Below are positions 8,033 through 16,099 of a stretch of DNA of 64,000 nucleotides, in pieces. Each line of letters opens with the position of its first letter. Within the stretch, counting starts at the first letter, position 1. The stretch spans positions 1 to 64,000 of the forward strand of contig JAFLRM010000010.1 of assembly GCA_022511465.1 (NCBI GenBank), in the 5' to 3' direction. The translations under genes and the position numbers were made by a program. The stretch is from Acetatifactor sp. (GTDB taxonomy: Bacteria > Bacillota > Clostridia > Lachnospirales > Lachnospiraceae). The notes below the pieces were generated by a model. That model did not search any database and was not told the DNA's origin. It was given only the letters and a program-made list of their open reading frames with translations.

Positions 8033-9376
8033 CTAACTTACGATCAGTAATTTCTTTCCTGTATTTGTGTCCGGCATGATCTGCCTGGCAAAGCGAATTG
8101 AAAACTGCACATCTGCCAATCCATTCTTGAATAAAAGTGTCTGCATTTGTCGTTTGATTTCTTTGCTTACTTTCTCACCGACGGAGGGCGATGTAATTTC
8201 AGCTATCATCTCAAAAGAATTCTTTGAAGTTTGACAAAATTGATAATCTAAAAGCCCTTCTATACAAAGACCTTCAATGGAAAGTGGATGCAGGTATTCC
8301 ATACGACCATTTTTTGTCTCAAACCATAATACATCCTCATTTCGACAAAGCAGGACGTCCGCTCTGGAGAAGGAGCAGGTTGCATCTCGTTCTGATTCGC
8401 GCAGTACTAAATGATCGGATATGTGGTAGCGAATCAGCGGTTGGGTAAAATTATATAGACAAGTGAGATACATCTCTCCATCAATTACTTCCACAATATT
8501 CAGATCATCAAACAGAAACATTCCTTCATCTGCCTGTTGTTCCACACCTAAAGCCAACGACTCACTGGCTCCATAGAAGTTCATCACAGTCGTTTTAAAG
8601 GTACTCTCCAGATATTTCCTGAGTCCGGGGGATAACGGCTCTCCGCAGGATATTATGCGCTTTATTCTAAGAGTTGTTCCTTCTGCTTCCATCAACTCTG
8701 CTAAGATTTTGATGGCAGAAGGATAACCAATAAGCATATTGGGCCGAAAATCCTGTATTGCATCAATCCACTTGGTAAGTGGCGTATTGATATCCAAAAA
8801 TTTCTGTTCAGCGCGAACGCCTCTGACTCCATCACCAACGGCCATTGCTCCGCCATACCGTCCGTCAGTAGCCGCTATGTATAAAATTCTTGGCTTTTCC
8901 GCAAGCAGTTTTAATATCTCCGGCATGGACATTCCCCAAAGCGCACCCCTGATAATTCCAAGCAGCATTTGCTCCCACGCAGCGTTATCATAGACAAAAT
9001 ATCTCGGGGTTCCGGTGCTGCCGGAAGAATGCACCACATGATATTTTCCGAGATAGGTTTCCGCACCATCTGCTGAATGCTCATCAAAGCGAAGCAACTC
9101 TTCCTGATTTAAAGAACGATTTGTCACCAGATCGTCAAAGTGTTCTATAAGCTGCTCTTTATTAAGTGTAGGGAACTCACTAAGCGGTGTCTGGGTAATC
9201 GCTTCAGCTTTAATACCGGCAGTTTCAAAAACTTTTCGATAATAGGGCGAATGCTTGTAAGCAAACTTAAGTATTTTCTCTAATTTTTTCTTTTGCAGCA
9301 ATTCTATCTGCTGCCTTGATTTCTTTGTGTTTTGCTTCAGTTGATACAGATTCCAAAGTAGGCGAAAATAGTTCAT
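8033..9376 (-). CDS. PaaK/CapK-like adenylate-forming enzyme
   Basis: This 447-residue protein is related to phenylacetate-CoA ligase (PaaK) and CapK. The P-loop-like motif is HSSGSTGTPRYFVY (about residues 115-128). A PaaK-type block is seen at MLIGYPSAIKILAEL and at NFYGASESLALG, where an aromatic and E-rich adenylation motif is expected. A C-terminal domain ending with TGKKLLIV supplies the usual Lys. The likely reaction is activation of a carboxylate with ATP; the acid is unknown. AGGAGG precedes the start. It lies 11 bases after the Ntn-hydrolase lipoprotein, so acid activation and amide chemistry are encoded together. Confidence 0.8.
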   Translation of the reverse strand: MNYFRLLWNLYQLKQNTKKSRQQIELLQKKKLEKILKFAYKHSPYYRKVFETAGIKAEAITQTPLSEFPTLNKEQLIEHFDDLVTNRSLNQEELLRFDEHSADGAETYLGKYHVVHSSGSTGTPRYFVYDNAAWEQMLLGIIRGALWGMSMPEILKLLAEKPRILYIAATDGRYGGAMAVGDGVRGVRAEQKFLDINTPLTKWIDAIQDFRPNMLIGYPSAIKILAELMEAEGTTLRIKRIISCGEPLSPGLRKYLESTFKTTVMNFYGASESLALGVEQQADEGMFLFDDLNIVEVIDGEMYLTCLYNFTQPLIRYHISDHLVLRESERDATCSFSRADVLLCRNEDVLWFETKNGRMEYLHPLSIEGLCIEGLLDYQFCQTSKNSFEMIAEITSPSVGEKVSKEIKRQMQTLLFKNGLADVQFSIRFARQIMPDTNTGKKLLIVS

Positions 9377-9387
9377 AACACACCTCC

Positions 9388-10512
9388 TTATCTTGTATTC
9401 AAAAGCTCAAAGGAATAACTAACTTCATAGTTTTCTCTGTGATAGTAGACAGCTGTCAGAGCCGACTGGTCAAAAACCACACTCCATTCCGTAGATTCAA
9501 ATTCCCCAAAATTATCCTTACTCACACTGTCAAGTGCATCCCGTACTTCGAGTGCGGTCATAGACGAATTTTCCTCAAGCGTTTCTGTCAGAATATCAAA
9601 CCGAGTATGCGATTGCCGCGTTCCTATGCCGTACTTTTCACCCTCCGCAAGATAAAAATTGGTCAGGATCGGCGTTTCGGTGACGATCATCTCATTATCC
9701 ACATACTCTACCGCTACGCTGTTACCGGTGTTGTCCGCAATCGCAAAATGAACCATGTAATTCATGGATGCATGTAAATCGTATTGTTTAAGCAGCTCCA
9801 GAGCTTCTTCGACATTGGCAGCTTTATCAAGCATCAACCGTATTGCCGTCGTTGTGGTGATATCTGGTTTATCTGTATTCTGCTGAATAGTTGCATTGTC
9901 TTGAATCATGTTCACGGACACACACAATCCTTTTTCATTCATGCCATCAAGCGGTGCATAAATGGCCGCGATTGACATCATTTCATCCGGCAAAAAATTG
10001 GCAACAAATCCGGCCCCTTGTCTGATAAAACCGAGATTTACTGTAGCGATGGAAGCGTATCCCTCCTCCGGGTAAGACGCAATCACCAGTGCGTCGCAGG
10101 CGTTCCAATCAAAATTGCGACCAAAAAAGTAACCGCCGTCTGCATTTGCCACAGAAATAGTACTGCACCCAAACGCATCACCACCTATTTGTAATCCGGA
10201 ATTTCTTTTAAACATGATTTCGGACAAAAATTGCAAAACATCCTGATCCGAAGAAGCACCCCCCTGCTCCAGAAAAAGGTCAAATGCATAGTCACCGTCA
10301 TAGCGCACCACGGAAAAACCAGATTCCAGTTCCGTTATTTCTGATGTCATAGATATATAACTGTTTAAGGTGTCGTTTTTATCAATCAAAATATCTTCCA
10401 TACCAACACTCCTGCTGGGTGAATCTGAGGTATCTGTATCAGCGTTACCCCCACACCCGGTCAAAATCATCAGTAAATATATAATCATAAAGCAAATAGG
10501 AGATTTTTTCAT
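9388..10512 (-). CDS. Secreted lipoprotein of the linear amide C-N hydrolase (Ntn) superfamily
   Basis: This 374-residue protein begins with a lipoprotein signal (lipobox MILTGC, Cys20). The mature part has GCSTISV with the putative nucleophile Cys116, and GRNFDW (about 131-136) supplying the conserved Arg and Asp. These motifs mark choloylglycine hydrolase / acyl-CoA:6-aminopenicillanate acyltransferase relatives, which cut or form non-peptide amide bonds after self-cleavage before the Cys. The ~95-residue stretch between lipobox and Cys116 would be the pro-region. It is the first gene of operon B, downstream of the second operator copy. The substrate is unknown; acyl amides or bile-salt-like compounds are possibilities only. 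Confidence 0.8.
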   Translation of the reverse strand: MKKSPICFMIIYLLMILTGCGGNADTDTSDSPSRSVGMEDILIDKNDTLNSYISMTSEITELESGFSVVRYDGDYAFDLFLEQGGASSDQDVLQFLSEIMFKRNSGLQIGGDAFGCSTISVANADGGYFFGRNFDWNACDALVIASYPEEGYASIATVNLGFIRQGAGFVANFLPDEMMSIAAIYAPLDGMNEKGLCVSVNMIQDNATIQQNTDKPDITTTTAIRLMLDKAANVEEALELLKQYDLHASMNYMVHFAIADNTGNSVAVEYVDNEMIVTETPILTNFYLAEGEKYGIGTRQSHTRFDILTETLEENSSMTALEVRDALDSVSKDNFGEFESTEWSVVFDQSALTAVYYHRENYEVSYSFELLNTR

Positions 10513-10544
10513 TTTAACACCTTCTTTTATATTGTTACGATTTC

Positions 10545-10573
10545 ATGGTATATCATAGCAGAATAAATAACAA
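10545..10573 (-). promoter_or_regulatory. Possible promoter of operon B
   Basis: TTGTTA (10568-10573) is at the same place within the operator as in front of operon A. The -10 seventeen bases further on is only TACCAT, so activation by the regulator would be needed. Confidence 0.35.
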
Positions 10574-10612
10574 ATACCTATACAGAATGAATTATAATAG
10601 ATTTCAGGAATG
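10568..10612. promoter_or_regulatory. Putative LysR operator, copy 2
   Basis: This 45-base block begins TAACAAATACCTATA and ends GGAATG. It matches 5327..5371 without gaps. It lies 56 bases before the start of the Ntn-hydrolase lipoprotein gene. Confidence 0.55.
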
Positions 10613-10660
10613 ATTATACTGTCAATTGAGTAGGGTTAATCATACATGCCCGTCATACCT

Positions 10661-10697
10661 CAGAAGGCTCCGGGCGTTTTCCACCCGGAGCCTTCTG
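10661..10697. terminator. Strong GC-rich hairpin behind operon C
   Basis: Two perfectly complementary 14-base arms (CAGAAGGCTCCGGG and its complement) enclose a 9-base loop. It starts seven bases after the last short reading frame of operon C. No clear T-run follows on either strand, so it may act as an mRNA-end or factor-assisted terminator. Confidence 0.55.
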
Positions 10698-10703
10698 GCT
10701 TAA

Positions 10704-10826
10704 CTATACTACAAACAACCTGATACACTTTAACAACGTAATACCGAGTTCCTGATACAGATCTTCATCGTAGCTTCCGCCAATGATTACTTTTTTAATC
10801 AAAAGTCGTTTCCCAGCCTCCTTCAT
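10704..10826 (-). CDS. Short reading frame of 40 residues at the end of operon C
   Basis: The ATG overlaps the MalY-like gene stop (ATGA), and AAGGAGG lies just inside, which could also serve a TTG at codon 9. The product would be MKEAGKRLLIKKVIIGG followed by SYDEDLYQELGI and a hydrophobic end. I see no family. It stops seven bases before the hairpin, which fits a real last gene, but it may equally be the stump of a lost gene. Confidence 0.3.
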   Translation of the reverse strand: MKEAGKRLLIKKVIIGGSYDEDLYQELGITLLKCIRLFVV

Positions 10827-11986
10827 TCCTCATAAGACGCAATGCCCTCCTGTAAGCGCTTCAGCCCGTCTTCCAATACGGAGCACGGACAGGCAATGTT
10901 TATCCGCAGAAAGCTTTCCCCACCACTTCCATATTGACCGCCTTCCGAAAGATATAATCCTGTTTTGTTTCGGATATGCTGAGCCACTTCCCTTGCTGAA
11001 CCCAACAAACCTGAGCAGTCCAACCATAACAAATAAGTTGCATGGGAAGGGACAATCCTTATCTGCGGGATATTTTCTTTCACAAATTCGACGGTTCGCT
11101 TTTTATTCTTGAAAATGTACTTCCGGAGTTCATCCAGCCAATCTTCACCTTTTGTAAAGGCTGCAATGGCGGCATCTACTGCGAAAGCGTTCGGTTCCGC
11201 AACCTCGTCGGTATTGAGCGCGCGCCAAACCTTATGCCGCAGGGACGCGTTAGGAATCATCACTGCTGCCGTCTGCAAGCCGGCTAAATTAAACGCTTTT
11301 GTCGGCGCGATACAGGTGATGCTGTTTTCCCTGCATTTTTCCGATACGGACGCAAACGGAACATAGTTCAATCCGGGATCGGTCAAGTCGCAATGAATTT
11401 CATCAGACAGTACAACCACATGATGTTTCCAGCACAGTTCTCCGACCCTTTGCAGCGTTTCCCTACTCCAAATTTCCCCCACAGGATTGTGCGGGTTACA
11501 TAAAATCATGAGAGTGGTCTGCGGGTCGGACAGCTTCTGCTCCAAATCTTCAAAGTCAATTTCATATCGGCCTGCGCTATATTTAAGGCCGTTTTCCAAA
11601 ACTTGCCGCCCATTATTCAAAATAGAATTAAAAAAGATATTATAGACTGGTGTTTGTATAAGCACCTTTTCAGCCGGCGTCGTAAGTTTTCGAACCGTGC
11701 TGGAGATGGCGGGAATTACACCCGTGCAGAAAACCAGCCACTCCTTCTGTATCGAAAAATCGTGTCGTCTCTGCCACCAACCGGTATATGCTTGATACCA
11801 TTCATCCGGAACTACGGAATACCCAAAAACGCCATGAGAGGCGCGTTTCTGAATAACCGCCTGGACTTCCGGTGCCGTCGGGAAATCCATATCGGCCACC
11901 CACATAGGAAGCTCGTTTTCAGCAATATCCCACTTTAACGAATTGGTATCTCTCCGGTTTACCGGTGTATCAAAATCATAATTCAT
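10823..11986 (-). CDS. MalY/PatB-type PLP-dependent C-S lyase / aminotransferase
   Basis: This 387-residue fold-type I PLP enzyme starts at 11986 (MNYDFDTPVNRRD) because GGAG lies just upstream and the family begins this way. Typical MalY/PatB marks are WVADMDF near residue 29, CNPHNPVGEIW, LSDEIHCDL, and the PLP lysine in APTKAFNLAG. Relatives cleave cystathionine, cysteine or other C-S substrates, and some act as aminotransferases. The gene is ten bases downstream of the second DUF3737 gene, in the operon led by a small helical protein. The metabolic role in this operon is unknown. Confidence 0.87.
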   Translation of the reverse strand: MNYDFDTPVNRRDTNSLKWDIAENELPMWVADMDFPTAPEVQAVIQKRASHGVFGYSVVPDEWYQAYTGWWQRRHDFSIQKEWLVFCTGVIPAISSTVRKLTTPAEKVLIQTPVYNIFFNSILNNGRQVLENGLKYSAGRYEIDFEDLEQKLSDPQTTLMILCNPHNPVGEIWSRETLQRVGELCWKHHVVVLSDEIHCDLTDPGLNYVPFASVSEKCRENSITCIAPTKAFNLAGLQTAAVMIPNASLRHKVWRALNTDEVAEPNAFAVDAAIAAFTKGEDWLDELRKYIFKNKKRTVEFVKENIPQIRIVPSHATYLLWLDCSGLLGSAREVAQHIRNKTGLYLSEGGQYGSGGESFLRINIACPCSVLEDGLKRLQEGIASYEE

Positions 11987-11996
11987 GGTAACTCCT

Positions 11997-12875
11997 CTAT
12001 GCACATCCGCATATGGCTTTCGATTCGTCTTGTCTGCAGATGATTTTCGTTTTTCCGGGATCCACTTTATCCTTTTCAATCGTCAACTCTGCAATGGAAT
12101 CTGCCCGAATCACACCGCCTGACGGATTTAGAACGCTGTCTACTTTTCCAACGATATCCGCATCCACGGTGGAATATTCAAAAGCAAGAGTAGTGTTGAG
12201 CAACTTGCAGTTCTTCATCACAAGGTTGTCAATATAGCACATTCCCTGCAGGCTTTCAATCGTACAGTTAATAAACGTCAGATTCTTTGCATTCCAGCCG
12301 AGATACTCGCCGGAAATAAACGAGTCATACACCGTCACGTTCTCACTGTTCCAGAATGCATCCTTGGACAACAGACGGGAATTGTGAATTTCCACATTTT
12401 TCGCACCGTCAAAGGAATAATTACCATACAGAGTCAACTCAGAAATCTTCATATTTTGGCTGTTCATGGCAAAGTAATCGCCTTTCGCGGTGACATGTTC
12501 CATAGAAACACCATCACAATGCCAAAGAGTTTCTGCCGCATTAGGAATGGATACGTTTTTCAACACAACATCTTCGCAGCGCCGAAAGTTTTTCGGCGCT
12601 TCTATAGCGGAATCCTCTACCGTAATATGCTTGGTATACCACACGCCGGCGCGCCCCATTTCAAACCAGGTGCAATTATGGACAGAGATGTTCTGCGCGT
12701 ACCAGAGCGGATATTTCCATTTGAACATACAGCCAAACAATTCAATATCACAGCTTTCTTTCAGTGGAGATTCACCATCCGCAAAAATGGTGTCAATGAT
12801 CCGAAGGTTTTTTCCTTGAAAAAGTGCTCTTTCACCGGTCAGATAAGCCTGACGATATTCTTTCTTTTCACCCAT
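11997..12875 (-). CDS. DUF3737 family right-handed beta-helix protein, copy 2
   Basis: This 292-residue protein is very close to the copy at 7139..8020 over nearly its full length. The last residues differ (ESKAICGCA instead of EPKLEFTKIS). The short beta-helix repeats are the same, and no signal peptide is seen. The upstream ribosome binding region (AGGAGGAACAAAGC) is also almost the same as in copy 1, so the duplicated block covers gene plus leader. It lies 12 bases after the small helical protein gene and is followed by the MalY-like lyase. Function is unknown. Confidence 0.85.
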   Translation of the reverse strand: MGEKKEYRQAYLTGERALFQGKNLRIIDTIFADGESPLKESCDIELFGCMFKWKYPLWYAQNISVHNCTWFEMGRAGVWYTKHITVEDSAIEAPKNFRRCEDVVLKNVSIPNAAETLWHCDGVSMEHVTAKGDYFAMNSQNMKISELTLYGNYSFDGAKNVEIHNSRLLSKDAFWNSENVTVYDSFISGEYLGWNAKNLTFINCTIESLQGMCYIDNLVMKNCKLLNTTLAFEYSTVDADIVGKVDSVLNPSGGVIRADSIAELTIEKDKVDPGKTKIICRQDESKAICGCA

Positions 12876-12887
12876 GCTTTGTTCCTC

Positions 12888-13160
12888 CTAACTATTAGAT
12901 GACTGGTGTTTCTGTCCAGCCTGATTCAGTTCATAAATAAGATAATCCAGACAATCAATCCGGCGCTGTCCGCCGTGTATTTCATCAAGAAGGCGCTGTC
13001 TGTGAAGAGATAACACTTTTAATCCCTTCTTTATGTCTCCACCCCGATAATACTGTATGAAACTGTCAATTGCTTTTTCCTCGCATCCCGCATCTTTCAG
13101 ATTCTGGATAATGTCCGGTTCTACGATTTCATTCCACTTTGTAATATTGCCGTATGCCAT
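12888..13160 (-). CDS. Small helical protein, family member C (90 residues)
   Basis: The start at 13160 is preferred because GAGG lies nine bases upstream; an ATG at 13166 is only three bases from it. The sequence IIQNLKDAGCEEKAIDSF, GGDIKKGL, RQRLLDEIH, RRIDCLDYLIYEL matches the small protein at 6888..7121 well and that at 5021..5236 weakly. The tail KHQSSNS is disordered. It is the first gene of operon C and lies divergent to a LysR gene, exactly as member A does. No activity can be assigned. Confidence 0.65.
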   Translation of the reverse strand: MAYGNITKWNEIVEPDIIQNLKDAGCEEKAIDSFIQYYRGGDIKKGLKVLSLHRQRLLDEIHGGQRRIDCLDYLIYELNQAGQKHQSSNS

Positions 13161-13219
13161 TCTCATGAACCTCTTTTATAGTGCCTACAATAATTTATGT
13201 CAGTGCTTTTGATAGTTCT

Positions 13220-13248
13220 ATTATAGCCACAAATTTTATTATGCACAA
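13220..13248 (-). promoter_or_regulatory. Promoter of operon C
   Basis: TTGTGC (13243-13248) and TATAAT (13220-13225) are 17 bases apart. An ACAAATACTTATA stretch at the -35 side resembles the core of the operators at 5327 and 10568. Confidence 0.6.
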
Positions 13249-13275
13249 ATACTTATATTTTATAGTAAACTATGC

Positions 13276-13281
13276 TATAAT
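13276..13281 (+). promoter_or_regulatory. Extended -10 of the second LysR gene
   Basis: TGCTATAAT is an extended -10 element 29 bases before the ATG. It lies between TTATGCA and TGCATAA half-sites (13239 and 13282 region), which may form a regulator site. Confidence 0.5.
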
Positions 13282-13309
13282 TGCATAATAACGGTTTAGG
13301 AGGACTCTC

Positions 13310-14182
13310 ATGGATATTCGGATCATGCAATATTATCTTGCCGTAACCCGCGAAGGCAATATATCTGCGGCTGCCGAGTCGCTTCATGTATCGCAGCCCG
13401 CTCTCTCCAGACAAATGAAGGATTTGGAAGAAGAACTTGGCGTCACTCTGTTTGAGCGTGGAAAAAGAAAGATCACGCTGACGGAAGAGGGAATGGTTCT
13501 CCGCAAACGTGCAGAAGAAATGGTTCGTTTGATGCAGATTACAGAAACGGAAATATCACAGGTCAAGAATAAGATTACAGGCGACATTCGTATTGGTGCC
13601 GGAGAATCCCACGTTTTCCACTACATTTCAAAAACAGCAGGAATCCTTCGGGAGGAATATCCTGACATTCGTTTCCATATAACAAGCGGTGACACCATTG
13701 ACCTGATGGAACAGCTTGATAACGGACTGATAGATTTTGCCCTTATCTTCAGCAATTTTGATGGGAGCTTATATCATGCCATCCCCCTCCCGGAAGAAGA
13801 CCGCTTTGGAGTATTGATGCGAAAGGACAGCCCTCTCACCGAAAAAGAAACCCTCTCTCTATCTGATTTGAGAGACCTGCCCTTGATCATATCCCGGGCC
13901 GCAGACAAATCATTTTTTAACGGCACCGAAGCCGCAAATTTAAACATCGTTGCAACCTACAACCTAATTTTCAATGCATCTTTGCTGGTTGAGGACGGAG
14001 TTGGCTATGCCCTTGGTTTTGATAAACTCATCAATATGTCCGGTAACAGCAATCTCTGTTTCCGACCGCTGGTTCCCACAATAAGCACACGCGGCACACT
14101 GATATGGAAAAAATACCAGGTATTCTCTCCTGCTATACAGCTTTTTGTAGATGCGTTGAGCGATAGCTTTAAGCCAACATAA
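13310..14182 (+). CDS. LysR-family transcriptional regulator
   Basis: This is a 290-residue regulator. The winged HTH is at residues 1-60 (YYLAVTREGNISAAAESLHVSQ, PALSRQMKDLEEELG). The effector domain begins near GDIRIGAGES. AGGAGG precedes the start. It is transcribed away from operon C with overlapping control sequence, so it is the likely regulator of that operon. It is clearly paralogous to the LysR at 5412. The ligand is unknown. Confidence 0.93.
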   Translation: MDIRIMQYYLAVTREGNISAAAESLHVSQPALSRQMKDLEEELGVTLFERGKRKITLTEEGMVLRKRAEEMVRLMQITETEISQVKNKITGDIRIGAGESHVFHYISKTAGILREEYPDIRFHITSGDTIDLMEQLDNGLIDFALIFSNFDGSLYHAIPLPEEDRFGVLMRKDSPLTEKETLSLSDLRDLPLIISRAADKSFFNGTEAANLNIVATYNLIFNASLLVEDGVGYALGFDKLINMSGNSNLCFRPLVPTISTRGTLIWKKYQVFSPAIQLFVDALSDSFKPT

Positions 14183-14203
14183 CAAATACTGATTCCTTAA
14201 GTG

Positions 14204-14983
14204 TTAGGGTAGTAAAGTTGCCATTAAATATAGTACTGCAATATGTGCGGGATAAAAAATATAAAAGAAATTTTTCATACCTCGTCCACGTTCCCCATTA
14301 TATAGAAGCATTGGTATCGCAGCCCCGCACATTAACCATTGAACTCCATTGGGATTCAAAATATAGACTGCTGCCGACATCAATAGTAATATTGCAATTT
14401 GTATGACTCGTTTTTCTCTAAATATATAAAACAAAACGCCTAAAACAACCAGTAAAACGCCTCCCTCAACAGTCATAACATTCGGAATGAGCAGTGAAAG
14501 AAAAACGATTGCACGGACAAGAACAAACGGAACATTCTCATTCATTGATAAGGTTCCTGCAAAGAGCAATGGAGCAACGCATACGATAGGGATCACACAT
14601 CCCACAATACTTTTGAAAACCAATATTGGTTTTCTCGTCCTTATACCTTCAACAAACCAATCCCAAAATTGTATATACAGCCCTGTTACAAAAAATGTGC
14701 TGAATGCATTATTCATTAAAACAATATTGGGATTTGGCACAAGAATTGACAGCAGCGTTGTTGTAATAGTCATTCCCCAGCTTGCAAATAAAAGCCTTTT
14801 TAAAAAGCTTTTCCGATTTTTTGTATAATGAAAACTGTCTGCTGCTATAAATAAAAACATCGGAAATACAGGCCTGCCCAATATGGTAAGCCATAACGGC
14901 GCTCCATTCCATACATACATCTGATGAATATGGTCAAACACCATTAAAATTAGGGCAATCATCTTTATGGTCGTAGCATCCAA
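14204..14983 (-). CDS. TraX-like integral membrane protein
   Basis: The N-terminus TIKMIALILMVFDHIHQ, then GRPVFPMFLFIAADSFHYT, is the hallmark of the TraX family (PF05857). The original TraX acetylates F pilin, but most Firmicute members are of unknown role. About eight hydrophobic segments are seen. The start is read as TTG at 14983 (about 259 residues), because GGAGG lies ten bases before it and the family begins just ahead of TIK. An ATG at codon 7 is an alternative. It follows the HTH gene by two bases and is probably translated with it. Confidence 0.75.
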   Translation of the reverse strand: MDATTIKMIALILMVFDHIHQMYVWNGAPLWLTILGRPVFPMFLFIAADSFHYTKNRKSFLKRLLFASWGMTITTTLLSILVPNPNIVLMNNAFSTFFVTGLYIQFWDWFVEGIRTRKPILVFKSIVGCVIPIVCVAPLLFAGTLSMNENVPFVLVRAIVFLSLLIPNVMTVEGGVLLVVLGVLFYIFREKRVIQIAILLLMSAAVYILNPNGVQWLMCGAAIPMLLYNGERGRGMKNFFYIFYPAHIAVLYLMATLLP

Positions 14984-14985
14984 AA

Positions 14986-15369
14986 TTAACCATCCTCCTC
15001 CTTTTTCTGCGCAGCACTTTTCAGCAGATTCTCTGCGGATACTCCATAGAGATTTGCCAATGCAATTAGATTGGATGTACTGGGGTCTGCGCTCCCATTT
15101 TCCCATTTAGAGACAGCCTGCCTGCTTACGCCAATCGTCTCAGCTACAAACTCCTGCGTCATCTTGCAGCGGATTCGATTCTCTTTCAGTATTTCTCCCA
15201 ATGACATTCTTACGACCTTTTTCTCCTCGCGCACTTCCTGAGAATTAATATATTTCCGCAGTGCCTTGACGACCAGCCAAATAAAATAGATTCCAAAAGC
15301 AACAAAAGCTAAGAAAAAAATGATGCTTGCAACGCCAATCATTATTCTAATTCCAACCATGCAATCCAT
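14986..15369 (-). CDS. Membrane-anchored XRE-type HTH regulator
   Basis: This 127-residue protein has one N-terminal membrane segment (about residues 9-35). A basic linker follows, then a Cro/C1-type HTH at 56-110 (MTQEFVAETIGVSRQAVSKWENG). An HTH after, not before, the membrane span is unusual. The full-length start is supported by AAGGAGG eight bases upstream. An internal ATG at codon 55 would give the HTH alone but has a weaker site. It is co-transcribed with the TraX-like gene and may control it or sense the membrane. A TATACT -10 lies about 25 bases upstream of the RBS. Confidence 0.8.
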   Translation of the reverse strand: MDCMVGIRIMIGVASIIFFLAFVAFGIYFIWLVVKALRKYINSQEVREEKKVVRMSLGEILKENRIRCKMTQEFVAETIGVSRQAVSKWENGSADPSTSNLIALANLYGVSAENLLKSAAQKKEEDG

Positions 15370-15532
15370 GCAATGTACCTCCTTTTTCTTAACAAGTATA
15401 GCTCATACTGTCGGTTGCGTCCACCAATTATCCCGCAACTATTGGTTTCCTTTGTATTTTTTACAACAAAACAGAGCACCCATCCCTGAGGATAAATGCC
15501 CTGTCCTTTCTTTTGCACATTATGTATACCTC

Positions 15533-16018
15533 TTAAATAATCTCCACCCTCTCAAAATACTTGATCATAATATCAGCACAATTCTCAATCCCCAGCGTGG
15601 AGGTATCCAGGATCATATGATAATTGTTCACATCGCCCCAAACTTTGCCGGTATGCTCATAATAATATTCCGAGCGCTCCTTGTCATTCTTCTCCAGCAT
15701 GGCTTTGGCATCCTCGTAGGATAAGGACTCCTTCTGCATAATGCGCTGGATGCGGTCTTCTTTGTCGGCACTGACATATACGTTAAATACATTCCCTTGT
15801 TTCTTCAAAATCTCGGATGCGCAGCGGCCCAAAATTATGCAGGAGCTCTGTGCCAATCCCTTGATGACCTCCGATTCCGACGCATAATCGCTGTCCTGAA
15901 GTTCATGCTCGATATAAGCCTTGTCATACACCGGAATACCCAGTTTCTCCGACAGTTCGTTAGCGATCATACTGGCACCTGTTCCAAATCTGCGGCTCAT
16001 AGTGATAACCAAGTTCAT
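15533..16018 (-). CDS. Cytidylate kinase-like protein, short form (161 residues)
   Basis: The start MNLVITMSRRFGTGASMIANELSEKLG, followed by VYDKAYIEHEL, matches the cytidylate kinase-like family (PF13189 type). That family has an altered P-loop and is of unknown substrate. Compared with the 199-residue paralogue at 30559 it lacks about 35-40 residues between the first helix and GRCASEILKK, the region that usually carries a flexible lid. The end DTSTLGIENC matches DSSKLGIELC of the paralogue. It is a single gene with no clear partner. Confidence 0.75.
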   Translation of the reverse strand: MNLVITMSRRFGTGASMIANELSEKLGIPVYDKAYIEHELQDSDYASESEVIKGLAQSSCIILGRCASEILKKQGNVFNVYVSADKEDRIQRIMQKESLSYEDAKAMLEKNDKERSEYYYEHTGKVWGDVNNYHMILDTSTLGIENCADIMIKYFERVEII

Positions 16019-16099
16019 GCCAATACCTCCCTGCTTTTGTTCTTTCTATTTTATCATACACTAATGTAATGGCTGTTGCAACGAAAAATATTTTCCATC

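Noticed and set aside
15370-15532. Small RNA or extra gene between the HTH gene and the cytidylate-kinase-like gene
   Set aside because: Only a promoter-like TATACT and an imperfect inverted repeat (GTTGCG/CGCAAC) are seen; not enough to call a gene.
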